DNA of 64,000 bases from positions 5,431,001 through 5,495,000 of the forward strand of contig NZ_CP108430.1 in the NCBI RefSeq assembly GCF_041435335.1. Direction: 5' to 3'. Positions 25,831 through 34,593 of this stretch are shown piece after piece (the stretch's first letter is position 1; every line of letters starts with the position of its first letter). This stretch comes from Streptomyces sp. NBC_01283. Its GTDB lineage: Bacteria; Actinomycetota; Actinomycetes; Streptomycetales; Streptomycetaceae. Both the position numbers and the translations under genes were made by a program. Under the pieces are notes generated by a model. It saw nothing but the letters and a program-made list of their open reading frames with translations. It was not told the origin of the DNA and did no database searches.

Positions 25831-27498
25831 TCATGTGCGCCAAGGCATCAGCGCGCCGTTGAAGCGCGCCGCGGTGTGCAGGTCCGCCTCGATCGCCGCC
25901 GCTGTCCCGCGCAGGGCGGGAAGCAGCGCCCCGATGGTCTCGTCCAGCGGGGCGGTGCCTGCGTGCTGCGCCACGTTCAGGGCGGCGACCACCCGCCCCG
26001 CCGCGTCCTTGACCGGTACGGCGACCGAGCGCAGGCCCTCCTCAAGCTCCTCGTCCGCGGTGGCGTAGCCGTCGGCGGCCGCCCGGTCCAGGACGCGGTG
26101 CAGCTCCGCCGGGTCGGTGACGGTGCGCCGGGTGAGGGAGCGGGGCGGGGCGGCCTTCAGGAGGCGCGCGCGGTCCGCCTCCGGGAGTCCGGACAGGAGG
26201 ACGCGGCCCATGGCGGTGGGGTAGGCGGGGAAGCGCGTGCCGAGCGTGATGTGGACGCTCATGACGCGCACCGTGGCCGCCCGCGCCACGTACAGGATGT
26301 CCGTGCCGTCGAGCACCGTCACCGACGCCGACTGGTGGACGCGGCCGGTCAGTTGGCGCAGATGCGGCTCGGCGATGTCGGCGAAGCCGAGGCGGGACAG
26401 GCGCGCGAAGCCGAGCTCCAGGACGCGGGGGAGCGGGCGGTAGAGGCGGCCGTCGTGCGCCGCGTACCCCTCCAGTTCCAGGGTGTGCAGGCAGCGGCGC
26501 GCGGTGGCCCGTGGCAGGCCGGTGGCCGCGGCGATCGCGGTGAGCGGGAGACCGTCGCCGTGGGCCGGGCCCAGGGCGCGCAGGACGGTGAGGCCGCGGG
26601 CGAGCGACTGGAGGAAGTCCGGGCCGAGTTCGGCCTTGGCGGTACTCGGCTGCTCACGCGGAAGGCCCTCCGCGGTGGCATGAGGGGCCATCACATCGGC
26701 TGTCCCGTCCGGTAGTTGTGTCGCCGGCAAGGACTCCAGGTGGGCGGCCTCCTCCCGCAGCCGTGGCAGCACGAGCTCCGCCAGGCCCTGTGCCGTGTGC
26801 CTGCTGGTGTGGCTCACCGCGGACAGGGCGTACCGGACGCGGCCCGCCGTGTCGCGCACCGGGACCGCCGTGGCGATCAGGCCCGGCTCGATCAACTGGT
26901 CGTCCAGTGCCCAGCCCGTCACGCGCGAGTGCTCCACGCGGTCCGCGAGGTCCGGCGGCGGGGACGCGGGGCCGGGCGGCAGCGCGGGGAAGGCGCGGGC
27001 CGGGTCGTCGGCGGGGGTGGCCGCCACGCGTGCCCGCCACGCCGCCCACGCCGCCTCGTCCCACTCGGCGGCGAACAGCGCGCCCGGCGCGCACCGCTCG
27101 GCGGGCAGCAGATCGCCGATGCGGAAGGCCACCGACATCGCGCGGCGCCGCGCGGCCTGCGTGACGAAGCGGACGCCGTTGCCGTCCGGCACCGCGAGGG
27201 ACACCGACTCGTCAAGATCGTCCGCGAGCCGTGCGGTGCGCGCGGCGACCTCACCGCTCAGCCCGCTCGCCGCGAGGTAGGCGTTGCCGAGCTCCATCAG
27301 GCGGGGCGTCAGGTGGAGTTCCTGGCCCTGCTCGCGTACGTAGCCGAGGCGGACCAGGGTCGCCACGACCCGGTCCACCGTGGAGCGGGCGAGACCGGTG
27401 GCGCGCACCAGGTCGCCCGCCCTGACCTGTTCGGCGACGGAGAGGGCGCGCAGCACCGCGAGGCCGCGCTCCAGGGGGCGTACGGACTCTTCTGGCAT
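25831..27498 (-). CDS. pobR: fused double IclR-family regulator (PobR-like)
   Basis: 555 residues, twice the usual IclR length. Half one: winged helix (LERGLAVLRALSVAEQVRAGDLVRATGLARSTVDRVVATL) and ligand domain to ~residue 245. Half two repeats the layout from ~residue 270 (LARGLTVLRALG..LTAIAAATGLPRATARRCLHTL) with its own effector domain (SASVTVLDGTDILYVARA..). One chain could therefore act as an internal dimer, as described for PobR of S. coelicolor, which responds to p-hydroxybenzoate. ATG 27498 follows GAGGAG. Divergent from pobA with a 130-nt gap holding a palindromic site, so pobA is its likely target. Confidence 0.85.
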   Translation of the reverse strand: MPEESVRPLERGLAVLRALSVAEQVRAGDLVRATGLARSTVDRVVATLVRLGYVREQGQELHLTPRLMELGNAYLAASGLSGEVAARTARLADDLDESVSLAVPDGNGVRFVTQAARRRAMSVAFRIGDLLPAERCAPGALFAAEWDEAAWAAWRARVAATPADDPARAFPALPPGPASPPPDLADRVEHSRVTGWALDDQLIEPGLIATAVPVRDTAGRVRYALSAVSHTSRHTAQGLAELVLPRLREEAAHLESLPATQLPDGTADVMAPHATAEGLPREQPSTAKAELGPDFLQSLARGLTVLRALGPAHGDGLPLTAIAAATGLPRATARRCLHTLELEGYAAHDGRLYRPLPRVLELGFARLSRLGFADIAEPHLRQLTGRVHQSASVTVLDGTDILYVARAATVRVMSVHITLGTRFPAYPTAMGRVLLSGLPEADRARLLKAAPPRSLTRRTVTDPAELHRVLDRAAADGYATADEELEEGLRSVAVPVKDAAGRVVAALNVAQHAGTAPLDETIGALLPALRGTAAAIEADLHTAARFNGALMPWRT

Positions 27499-27586
27499 GG
27501 CGCCGCTCCTCGCACGGTGGGAAACCGGCCGCCCCGCAACCGTTGACAGCCGCTGGGTCCGGTCGGAGACTCCCGTCAGCACATTA

Positions 27587-27600
27587 TGAACGAAAGTTCA
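27587..27600. promoter_or_regulatory. TGAAC-N4-GTTCA palindrome in pobR-pobA gap
   Basis: TGAACGAAAGTTCA is a 5-bp-arm palindrome with a 4-nt centre, 28 nt before the pobA start. A TTGACA at 27543-27548 with a weak -10 (GAGACT, spacing 17) may be the pobA promoter, which would place the palindrome downstream of the transcription start, where a bound repressor would block elongation. Likely PobR operator; inference. Confidence 0.5.
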
Positions 27601-27628
27601 CCAGGCGAACAAGTGGAGGGGTCGGCCG

Positions 27629-28807
27629 ATGCGCACCACCGTCGGAATCATCGGAGCCGGACCGGCGGGCCTGCTCCTGGCCCGCCTGCTGCACAACGCC
27701 GGCATCGACTCCGTCGTCCTGGAGACCCGGGACCGCGCCTACGTGGAGCAGCGCCAGCGCGCCGGGATCCTGGAACAGGGCACCGTCGACGTCCTGCGCG
27801 AGGCCGGAGCCGCCGCCCGCATGGACCGCGAGGGCATCCCGCACGACGGCATCGAGCTGCGCTTCGACCGCCGCAGGCACCGCGTCGACTTCCCCGCCCT
27901 GACCGGCGGCCGGTCCGTGATGGTCTACGCCCAGACCGAGGTCTGCAAGGACCTCATAGCCCTCCAGCTCGCCGCCGGGGGCCCGCTGCTCTTCGAGGCC
28001 GAGGCACTCGCCGTCGAGGGCGCCGAGACCGAGCAGCCGCGCGTCCGCTTCCGCCACCAGGGCCGCGAGGACGTCCTGGATTGCGACTACGTGGTGGGCT
28101 GCGACGGCTCCTGGGGCGTGGCCCGCAAGGCCGTGCCCGCCGACGTCTCCCGGGTCTTCGAGCGGACGTACCCCTTCGGCTGGCTCGGCATCCTCGCCGA
28201 CGTGCCGCCCTCGCACGACGAGCTGGTCTACGCCCGCCACGACCGCGGCTTCGCCCTCCTGTCCATGAGGTCGCCGACCGTCACGCGCGCGTACCTCCAG
28301 GTTCCGGCAGGCACCGACGCGGCCGACTGGGGCGACGAGGAGATCTGGGACGAGCTCGACCGCCGCCTGGAGACGGACGACCCCGCCTGGACGCTCAAGC
28401 GCGGACCCGTCACCGCCAAGTCCGTCACCCCCATGCGCAGCCACGTCCACGAGCCGATGCGGCACGGACGAGTGTTCCTCGCCGGGGACGCCGCCCACAT
28501 CGTCCCGCCCACCGGCGCCAAGGGCCTCAACCTCGCCGTCGGCGACGTCGTCACCTTCGCCCGCGCCCTCGCCGAGTTCCGCGCCACCGGCTCCGACGCC
28601 CGCCTGGAGGCGTACTCCGCGACCTGCCTGCGCCGCGTCTGGCAGGCCGAGCGCTTCTCGTACGCCATGACCACGATGCTGCACCGCGCCCCCGGAGCCA
28701 CCCCCTTCGACCACCGCGTCCAGCTCGCTCAGCTGGACCGGATCACCTCATCGCGCTCGGCCGAGGCCGACCTCGCGGAGAGCTACACGGGCTTCCCCCT
28801 CGACTGA
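27629..28807 (+). CDS. pobA: 4-hydroxybenzoate 3-monooxygenase
   Basis: 392 residues, the expected length for PobA. FAD-binding VGIIGAGPAGLLLARLLHNAG at the N-terminus, the DG motif CDGSWGVARKAVP in the middle, and GRVFLAGDAAHIVPPTGAKGLNLAVGD near residue 275. Adds a hydroxyl to p-hydroxybenzoate to give protocatechuate using NAD(P)H and O2. GTGGAGGGG precedes the ATG. The regulator is divergent and an aromatic-acid symporter gene follows 53 nt downstream, so uptake and first oxidation are paired; ring-cleavage genes are not in the window. Confidence 0.95.
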   Translation: MRTTVGIIGAGPAGLLLARLLHNAGIDSVVLETRDRAYVEQRQRAGILEQGTVDVLREAGAAARMDREGIPHDGIELRFDRRRHRVDFPALTGGRSVMVYAQTEVCKDLIALQLAAGGPLLFEAEALAVEGAETEQPRVRFRHQGREDVLDCDYVVGCDGSWGVARKAVPADVSRVFERTYPFGWLGILADVPPSHDELVYARHDRGFALLSMRSPTVTRAYLQVPAGTDAADWGDEEIWDELDRRLETDDPAWTLKRGPVTAKSVTPMRSHVHEPMRHGRVFLAGDAAHIVPPTGAKGLNLAVGDVVTFARALAEFRATGSDARLEAYSATCLRRVWQAERFSYAMTTMLHRAPGATPFDHRVQLAQLDRITSSRSAEADLAESYTGFPLD

Positions 28808-28860
28808 GCCCGCACCCCCGTCCCCCGGTAGTCCCCACTCCACAAAGAAGTGAGAGCCCC

Positions 28861-30258
28861 GTGACCGCTCCCCAAGGCGCCGCGCCCCAGCGGACCTTCA
28901 GATCCGTCGCCCCCGTCATAGCCCTGTGCTGGCTCGTCGTCTTCTTCGACGGCATGGACGTCAACATCTACGGCGCCGTGATGCCGCACCTCATCGACGA
29001 CGAGGGCTTCGGCTTCACCCCGTCGACGGCGGGCACCATCGGCTCCTGGACCACCTTCGGCATGCTCATCGGCGCCCTCGGCTGCGGCACGCTCACCGAC
29101 TGGATCGGCCGCAAGCCGATGGTGACGGGCAGCGTCGCGCTGTTCTCCCTGGGCTCCGCGGTCTGCGCGCTCGCGCCGAGCGCCGCGGTCTTCGGCGGCG
29201 GGCGGTTCATCGCCGGGCTCGGGCTCGGCGGTCTGATGCCGATCAGCCTCGCGATCGTCGCCGAGTTCGCGCCGCCGCGCAGGGCCGCGCTCGCCACCGG
29301 CCTGATGATGACCTCGTACCACGCGGGCGGCATGGCGGCCACGGGCCTCGGACTCTGGCTCGGCCCCGACCACGGCTGGCGCGTCGTCTTCTGGGCGGGC
29401 GTGATCCCCGCGATCGTCGCCGTCCCCCTCGTACTGAAGTGGCTGCCCGAGTCGCCCGGCGTGCTGCTCGCCAAGGGCCGCAGGAGCGAGGCCGAGGCCG
29501 TCGCCGCCCGGTATCTGCTGCCGTCCCCGACGCTCGCCGAAGCCCCCGAGGCGGGCGCCAAGGGGCGCTTCGCCGCCGTCGCCTCGCTCTTCACGCCGGG
29601 TCAGCGTCTTGCGACCCCGCTCCTCTGGCTCGCCTCCTTCGCCGGACTGCTGCTCGTCTACGGCGTCTCCACCTGGCTCCCCGAGCTGATGCGGGCCTCC
29701 GGCTACTCCCTGTCCTCCTCCGTGACCTTCCTGATGGTGATCAACGCGGGCGGCATCGTCGGCATGCTGGTCGCGGGCCGGGCCGCCGACAGGTTCGGCG
29801 CGGTGCGGATCTCCGCGATCTGGTTCCTGCTCACCGCCTGCGGAACCTTTCTGCTCAAGGCGGAGCTGCCGCTCGGCGTCGCGTACGTGATCGTCTTCAT
29901 GACCGGCATCTGGCTCTTCTCGGCGCAGGTGATGGTCTACGCCTCCGCCCCCTCCGTCTACACGCCCGCCCAACGCGCCACCGGGCTCGGCTGGATCACC
30001 GGCGTCGGACGCACCGGCGCGGTCGTCGGGCCCTGGCTGGGCGGTGCCGTCGTCGCCGGCGGCAACGCGTCCCTCGGCTTCACGACGTTCGCCGTGGCCG
30101 CGGTGCTCGGAGCCGTCGCGATCTCGCTGGTGCCACTCGTCCGGCGCAGCCGCCGTACCCCGGCCGACGAGGGTGTATCCCCTGCCGCACCGGGAACAGA
30201 GAGGACCGGGCCCGTCGTTCTTGGTCACAAGGAGGGAAAGATCCTCCCCAAGCACTAG
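28861..30258 (+). CDS. MFS aromatic acid:H+ symporter (AAHS family)
   Basis: 465 residues, 12 predicted transmembrane helices. First helix bears DGMDVNIYG, the AAHS D-G-x-D signature; the loop 2-3 motif is GTLTDWIGRKPMV and the second-half copy is GRAADRFGAVRI. GTG 28861 is used although its Shine-Dalgarno is weak. Follows pobA in the same direction; probably imports p-hydroxybenzoate (PcaK-like). Confidence 0.88.
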   Translation: MTAPQGAAPQRTFRSVAPVIALCWLVVFFDGMDVNIYGAVMPHLIDDEGFGFTPSTAGTIGSWTTFGMLIGALGCGTLTDWIGRKPMVTGSVALFSLGSAVCALAPSAAVFGGGRFIAGLGLGGLMPISLAIVAEFAPPRRAALATGLMMTSYHAGGMAATGLGLWLGPDHGWRVVFWAGVIPAIVAVPLVLKWLPESPGVLLAKGRRSEAEAVAARYLLPSPTLAEAPEAGAKGRFAAVASLFTPGQRLATPLLWLASFAGLLLVYGVSTWLPELMRASGYSLSSSVTFLMVINAGGIVGMLVAGRAADRFGAVRISAIWFLLTACGTFLLKAELPLGVAYVIVFMTGIWLFSAQVMVYASAPSVYTPAQRATGLGWITGVGRTGAVVGPWLGGAVVAGGNASLGFTTFAVAAVLGAVAISLVPLVRRSRRTPADEGVSPAAPGTERTGPVVLGHKEGKILPKH

Positions 30259-30324
30259 GGTCTTTGTTTTGCCTACGCATTACTCTTGACCCAAAGCCAC
30301 GCCCGGTGGCCATGGAGGAGTGAA

Positions 30325-31242
30325 ATGAGGAGCAGCAACCCGGTCTTCTCGCGACGGGGGTTCAGCCGCGACAACGGCTACGCGGGCTTCGGCACGCAGC
30401 CGCAGGCCGGGGGACCCGCGGGCGGGACACAGACCCAGCAGGGCAACCCGTACGCGGGCACCGCGGGCCAGCAGGCCCCGGCCAACCCGTACGCGACGAA
30501 CCCGTACGCCCAGCAGGACCTGCAGCACGGCGCCCCCCAGGCGCCCGTAACCACCGCCGGCCGCATGACGATGGACGACGTCGTCCTGCGTACGGCCACC
30601 ACGCTCGGCACACTCGTGGTCACGGCCGCGCTCGCCTGGGCACTGCTGCCGGTGGACGACGCCAACATCAGCAAGTCGTACGGCATCGCGATCGGCGCCG
30701 GCCTCATCGCGATGGTGCTCGGCCTGGTGCAGGCCTTCAAGCGCAAGGCATCGCCGCCGCTGATCCTGACGTACGCCGCCCTGGAGGGTGTCTTCCTCGG
30801 CGTCGTCTCCAGCGTCGTCGACAACCGCATCGCGAGCGGCGCGGCCATGCAGGCCGTGATCGGCACGATGGCGGTCTTCGCCGGTGTCCTCATCGCCTAC
30901 AAGGCGGGCTGGATCCGCGTCAACCGTCGCTTCTACGGCTTCGTGATGGCCGCGGCGATGGGCTTCCTGCTGCTGACCGCGGTGAACCTGCTGTTCATGG
31001 TCTTCGGCGGCGGTGACGGCCTCGGCTTCCGCAGCGGCGGCCTCGGCATCGTCTTCGGCATCGTCGGCATCCTGCTCGGCGCGTGCTTCCTGGCCCTGGA
31101 CTTCAAGCAGGTCGAGGACGGCATCGCGTACGGGGCGCCGAAGGAAGAGTCCTGGCTCGCGGCGTTCGGTCTGACGATGACGCTCGTCTGGATCTACATG
31201 GAGTTCCTGCGTCTGATCGCCATCCTGCAGGGCAACGACTGA
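30325..31242 (+). CDS. Bax inhibitor-1/YccA-family membrane protein
   Basis: 305 residues. Residues 1-85 are Gly/Gln/Pro/Tyr-rich with NPYA repeats and presumably cytosolic. Seven hydrophobic helices follow, including GIAIGAGLIAMVLGLVQAF, LILTYAALEGVFLGVVSSV and FGIVGILLGACFLALDFKQVEDGI with the conserved acidic residues (LDFKQVEDG, APKEESW) of the YccA family. The family forms pH- or Ca-sensitive channels; role in Streptomyces unknown. GGAGGAG lies 4 nt before the ATG. Not obviously part of the pob operon; own promoter likely in the 66-nt gap. Confidence 0.9.
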   Translation: MRSSNPVFSRRGFSRDNGYAGFGTQPQAGGPAGGTQTQQGNPYAGTAGQQAPANPYATNPYAQQDLQHGAPQAPVTTAGRMTMDDVVLRTATTLGTLVVTAALAWALLPVDDANISKSYGIAIGAGLIAMVLGLVQAFKRKASPPLILTYAALEGVFLGVVSSVVDNRIASGAAMQAVIGTMAVFAGVLIAYKAGWIRVNRRFYGFVMAAAMGFLLLTAVNLLFMVFGGGDGLGFRSGGLGIVFGIVGILLGACFLALDFKQVEDGIAYGAPKEESWLAAFGLTMTLVWIYMEFLRLIAILQGND

Positions 31243-31257
31243 CGCGTGTGAGGCAAT

Positions 31258-31295
31258 GAAGGGCCCCGCGGAACGTATGTTCCGCGGGGCCCTTC
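31258..31295. terminator. bidirectional terminator between convergent genes
   Basis: GAAGGGCCCCGCGGAAC and GTTCCGCGGGGCCCTTC form a 17-bp perfect stem with a 4-nt loop between the YccA-family gene and the convergent DUF4287 gene. Confidence 0.88.
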
Positions 31296-31335
31296 GCCGT
31301 TGTGTGTGAGTGGTGTGTGAGGGAGACAGAGGGGG

Positions 31336-31566
31336 TCAGAGCAGCTTGCGTGCGGCCCGCCGCAAGTCGTACTCGTGGATGATTGCTTTGGCGTGCCCAT
31401 AGGCCAGGTTGTGCTCCGCGCGGAGCCAGCTGACCTTCTCCTCGAAGCGGATGAGAGAAGGGCCTTCGTCCACGGCGCGGATCCAGTCGGAGATCTCACG
31501 ACCGGTGCAGTGGGGGATGCGGGCGATCAGATTGCGGTGGGTCTCCTCGGAGAAGACTTGGGACAT
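31336..31566 (-). CDS. DUF4287 small protein
   Basis: 76 residues, helical, with the DUF4287 pattern: a Thr/Gly-rich start (SEETHRNLIARIPHCTGREISDWI) and a hydrophilic helix-turn-helix end (VSWLRAEHNLAYGHAKAIIHEYDLRR). Short actinobacterial protein of unknown role. Stands alone; ATG at 31566. Confidence 0.8.
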   Translation of the reverse strand: MSQVFSEETHRNLIARIPHCTGREISDWIRAVDEGPSLIRFEEKVSWLRAEHNLAYGHAKAIIHEYDLRRAARKLL

Positions 31567-31668
31567 CGGCGCCTCCGGACGCGTCGCGATGTGTTCCGTC
31601 CTTCACGACACCGTGCCTGAGCGTGGGGACGTTGGCAACAGTCCCGCCCGGGCGCATAAGGTCGCCGG

Positions 31669-31980
31669 GTGCTTGATACGACGCCTTTGACGGCCGCAGT
31701 GGACCAATTCGCCGACCGGTTGCGGGCCGCCCCGCAGAGCCGCCTGCAGCGGGGGGCGGCGACCGAGGCCCTCGCTCTGGCCAGGGAACTGGCGGCGTGG
31801 GGGCAGCGGATCGAGGCGCCGGACGAGGAGCCGCGGGAGATGCCGGACGCCGGGATGTTCGCGGCGGCCGATCAGATCACGGTCGCGGGGCGGGATCTGG
31901 CTCTTGTGCTCACGGACGAGGGTCAGCTCGCGGAGGCGCTGACGCTCGTGGAGAAGGCGCAGAAGCGCGCCGGGGTGTGA
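31669..31980 (+). CDS. small conserved hypothetical protein
   Basis: 103 residues from GTG 31669; Shine-Dalgarno is poor (AAGG about 8 nt upstream). The sequence is predicted all-helical with two amphipathic helices (AVDQFADRLRAAP.., AATEALALARELAAWGQRI) and a C-terminal helix (EGQLAEALTLVEKAQKRAG). Codon use has the GC3 bias of real Streptomyces genes. No family recognised and no functional partner nearby. Confidence 0.6.
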   Translation: MLDTTPLTAAVDQFADRLRAAPQSRLQRGAATEALALARELAAWGQRIEAPDEEPREMPDAGMFAAADQITVAGRDLALVLTDEGQLAEALTLVEKAQKRAGV

Positions 31981-32011
31981 CCGACCCCGGCGGGTGCCGG
32001 GGCCGCTGCGG

Positions 32012-32830
32012 TCAGACCGAGGCGATGACGCGGTCCGCCAGGATGTAGACGTTCTCGGTGCCGCACTCGAAGGTCAGCGCGTAGGCACCGGAGACTCCGG
32101 AGCCGCCGAGCAGGACCGGGGCGTGGCCGTCGCGCAGGGCGTCGGCGAGCAGCTCCGCGGTCTCGCGGTGGCCCGGGGTCATGCAGAGCGTCGTGCCGTC
32201 CGCGAAGACGTACACGTCGAGCGTGCCGAGCGGGCCGGGGCGGACGTCGGCGAGCGCCGTACGGGCGTCGGCCAGTTCCTCAAGACAGGCGACGGTGCGC
32301 TCGTGGTCGCCGTTGACGGGGGACTGCACCGGCACGAAGTCCGGGTGCGACGGGTGGCGGCGGCGGGCCGCGGCCAGCTCCGGGGAGTCGCTCGCGAAAC
32401 CGTCGGCCGGATCGGCGTACGGCTCGATGACCGGCTCCAGGCTGTCCGCCTCCAGGCCCGAGAAGTCCGCCTGGCGGGGCAGGAACAGCTCGTCGGCCAT
32501 GTCGGAGAGGCCCGGCAGGCCACTCAGTAGGGAGGGCGCGTCCGAGGCGTCCCGGGCTTCCTGGGCGGCCCAGAAGGCCCGCGCCTCGGCCAGCTCGCGC
32601 TCCCGTTCCTCGGCGAGGGCCTCGGCGACAGCCGTGCGTATCTCGTCGGTGTCCGGTGTCGTGCGGGCTGCGGGCACGGTGACGTGTGCGGTCGCCGAGT
32701 GGCTCTGGGCCAGCTCGGTGCGCAGTGTCGTGATCTGCTTCCGAAGCCCGTGCACGGCGTGCAGGGCGGCGGCACCCACGGCCGTGGCAGCGGCCGTGGA
32801 GAGCAGCAAGGCAATAGGCAAGGCGCTCAC
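32012..32830 (-). CDS. membrane-anchored conserved hypothetical protein
   Basis: 272 residues from GTG 32830 with GGGAG upstream. One N-terminal membrane helix (IALLLSTAAATAVGAAALHAV), a coiled coil (LRKQITTLRTELAQ) and a long helical region with Glu-rich stretch (ALAEERERELAEARAFWAAQEAR). The C-terminal ~100 residues (LGTLDVYVFADGTTLCMTPGHRETAELLADALRDG) look like a small alpha/beta domain. Function not recognisable. The 257-nt gap before the next gene holds only its promoter region. Confidence 0.6.
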   Translation of the reverse strand: MSALPIALLLSTAAATAVGAAALHAVHGLRKQITTLRTELAQSHSATAHVTVPAARTTPDTDEIRTAVAEALAEERERELAEARAFWAAQEARDASDAPSLLSGLPGLSDMADELFLPRQADFSGLEADSLEPVIEPYADPADGFASDSPELAAARRRHPSHPDFVPVQSPVNGDHERTVACLEELADARTALADVRPGPLGTLDVYVFADGTTLCMTPGHRETAELLADALRDGHAPVLLGGSGVSGAYALTFECGTENVYILADRVIASV

Positions 32831-33085
32831 TGACGTACTCCCGGTTTCAAGTCGACCCCCGACTTCCTACATCAGCTTGAAGCCTGCACGATCCACCTGT
32901 CAGTGCATTACGTCACGAATTGGACAGGTCTTTCGGCCCGGTGTTTATCCACAGATGTGCTCTGAGCTGGGCATATGCATCTCCCCCAGGAGATAGGTCA
33001 CATCCTGGGGGAGATTGAGTCACGAATCAATGGAGAGGCAGGGGTTCCGCATGGGTCCAGAGGGGCCCGGAGGGCTTCCCGCGGA

Positions 33086-34303
33086 TCAGCTGAGGCGCTC
33101 GATGACCATGGCCATGCCCTGGCCGCCGCCGACGCACATGGTCTCCAGGCCGAACTGCTTGTCGTGGAACTGGAGGCTGTTGATGAGCGTGCCGGTGATG
33201 CGGGCGCCGGTCATGCCGAAGGGGTGTCCGACGGCGATGGCGCCGCCGTTGACGTTCAGCTTGTCGAGCGGGATGTTCAGGTCGCGGTACGAGGGGATCA
33301 CCTGGGCGGCGAAGGCCTCGTTGATCTCGAAGAGGTCGATGTCGTCGACGGTGAGACCGGCGCGGGACAGGGCCTGCTTCGACGCCTCGACCGGGCCGAG
33401 CCCCATGATCTCGGGGGAGAGGCCGGTGACGCCGGTGGAGACGATGCGGGCGAGCGGGGTCAGGCCGAGCTCGCGGGCCTTGGTGTCGCTCATGATCACG
33501 AGGGCGGCGGCGCCGTCGTTGAGCGGGCAGCAGTTGCCCGCCGTGACCAGGCCGTCGGGGCGGAAGACGGGCTTGAGGCCCTCGACGCCTTCGAGCGTGA
33601 CGCCGGCGCGGGGGCCGTCGTCCTTGCTGACGACGGTGCCGTCGGGGGTCGTCACCGGGGTGATCTCGCGCTCCCAGAAGCCGTTCTTGATGGCTTCCTC
33701 GGCGAGGTTCTGCGAGCGGACGCCGAACTCGTCCATGTCCCGGCGGGTGACGCCCTTGGCGCGGGCCAGGTTCTCGGCGGTCTGCCCCATCGCGATGTAC
33801 GCGTCCGGGACCAGGCCGTCCTCGCGGGGGTCGTGCCAGGTGGAGCCCTCGCTCTGGGCGACGGCCGCGGTGCGGGCCTCGGCGTCGGCGAAGAGGGGGT
33901 TGTGGGTGTCGGGGTGGTCGCTGGTCCCGTTCTTGCTGCGGGACACCATCTCGACGCCGGCGGAGATGAAGACGTCCCCCTCGCCCGCCTTGATGGCGTG
34001 CAGGGCCATGCGGCTCGTCTGAAGGGACGAGGAGCAGTACCGGGTGATGGTGCAGCCCGGCAGGTGGTCCATGCCCATCTGTACGGCGACGATGCGGCCG
34101 AGGTTGTGCCCCTGCTCGCCACCCGGCAGACCGCAGCCGAGCATCAGGTCGTCGATGAGCTTCGGGTCGAGCTCCGGCACCTTGGCGAGGGCGGCCTCGA
34201 TGATCGTGGCGGTCAGGTCGTCCGGCCGCAGATCCTTCAGCGAGCCCTTGAAGGCGCGGCCGATCGGGGTGCGGGCGGCAGAGACGATCACGGCTTCGGG
34301 CAT
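33086..34303 (-). CDS. acetyl-CoA C-acetyltransferase (thiolase)
   Basis: 405 residues. Thiolase signatures: nucleophilic Cys in ITRYCSSSLQTSRMAL, NEAFAAQ with GGAIAVGHPFGMTGAR (catalytic His), and second Cys in MCVGGGQGMAM. ATG 34303 is chosen because CTGGAG precedes it by 7 nt. Catalyses reversible condensation of acetyl-CoA or cleaves 3-ketoacyl-CoA in fatty acid degradation (FadA type). Single gene; a palindromic promoter motif lies about 110 nt upstream. Confidence 0.92.
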   Translation of the reverse strand: MPEAVIVSAARTPIGRAFKGSLKDLRPDDLTATIIEAALAKVPELDPKLIDDLMLGCGLPGGEQGHNLGRIVAVQMGMDHLPGCTITRYCSSSLQTSRMALHAIKAGEGDVFISAGVEMVSRSKNGTSDHPDTHNPLFADAEARTAAVAQSEGSTWHDPREDGLVPDAYIAMGQTAENLARAKGVTRRDMDEFGVRSQNLAEEAIKNGFWEREITPVTTPDGTVVSKDDGPRAGVTLEGVEGLKPVFRPDGLVTAGNCCPLNDGAAALVIMSDTKARELGLTPLARIVSTGVTGLSPEIMGLGPVEASKQALSRAGLTVDDIDLFEINEAFAAQVIPSYRDLNIPLDKLNVNGGAIAVGHPFGMTGARITGTLINSLQFHDKQFGLETMCVGGGQGMAMVIERLS

Positions 34304-34403
34304 CACGGCACTCCAGTGACGAGGGGGCAGGACTCCCTGGGAAGTTACCTGCACGTAATGCCCCGGGTCATCGCCCGGGGACTGTGATGCGGACCGCATT
34401 TGT

Positions 34404-34430
34404 CTAAGCGCTTGCTCAGGGCTTGCTCGG
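34404..34430 (-). promoter_or_regulatory. AAGCGCTT palindrome with repeated GCTTGCTC motif upstream of thiolase gene
   Basis: CTAAGCGCTTGCTCAGG is followed directly by GCTTGCTCGG, giving a palindromic core AAGCGCTT and a tandem 8-nt repeat at 10-nt spacing. Sites of this type are bound by TetR-family regulators upstream of acyl-CoA metabolism genes; assignment here is inference. It sits in the 290-nt gap between the thiolase and SGNH genes, in which nothing else was recognised. Confidence 0.35.
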
Positions 34431-34593
34431 TGGTGGCGCTGCCGGGCGGACGGGTGGGTGGGCGGGAGCCATCCGGCGCGAAGCGCCGGGCCAGTGGGCG
34501 ACGACCCGCAGCGCCGCACCGGCGTGGCGTCGCACCGGCGTGACGACGGGACCGGCGTGGTGACACACCGGCCCCGCCCCGCCAAGCGCAGCG

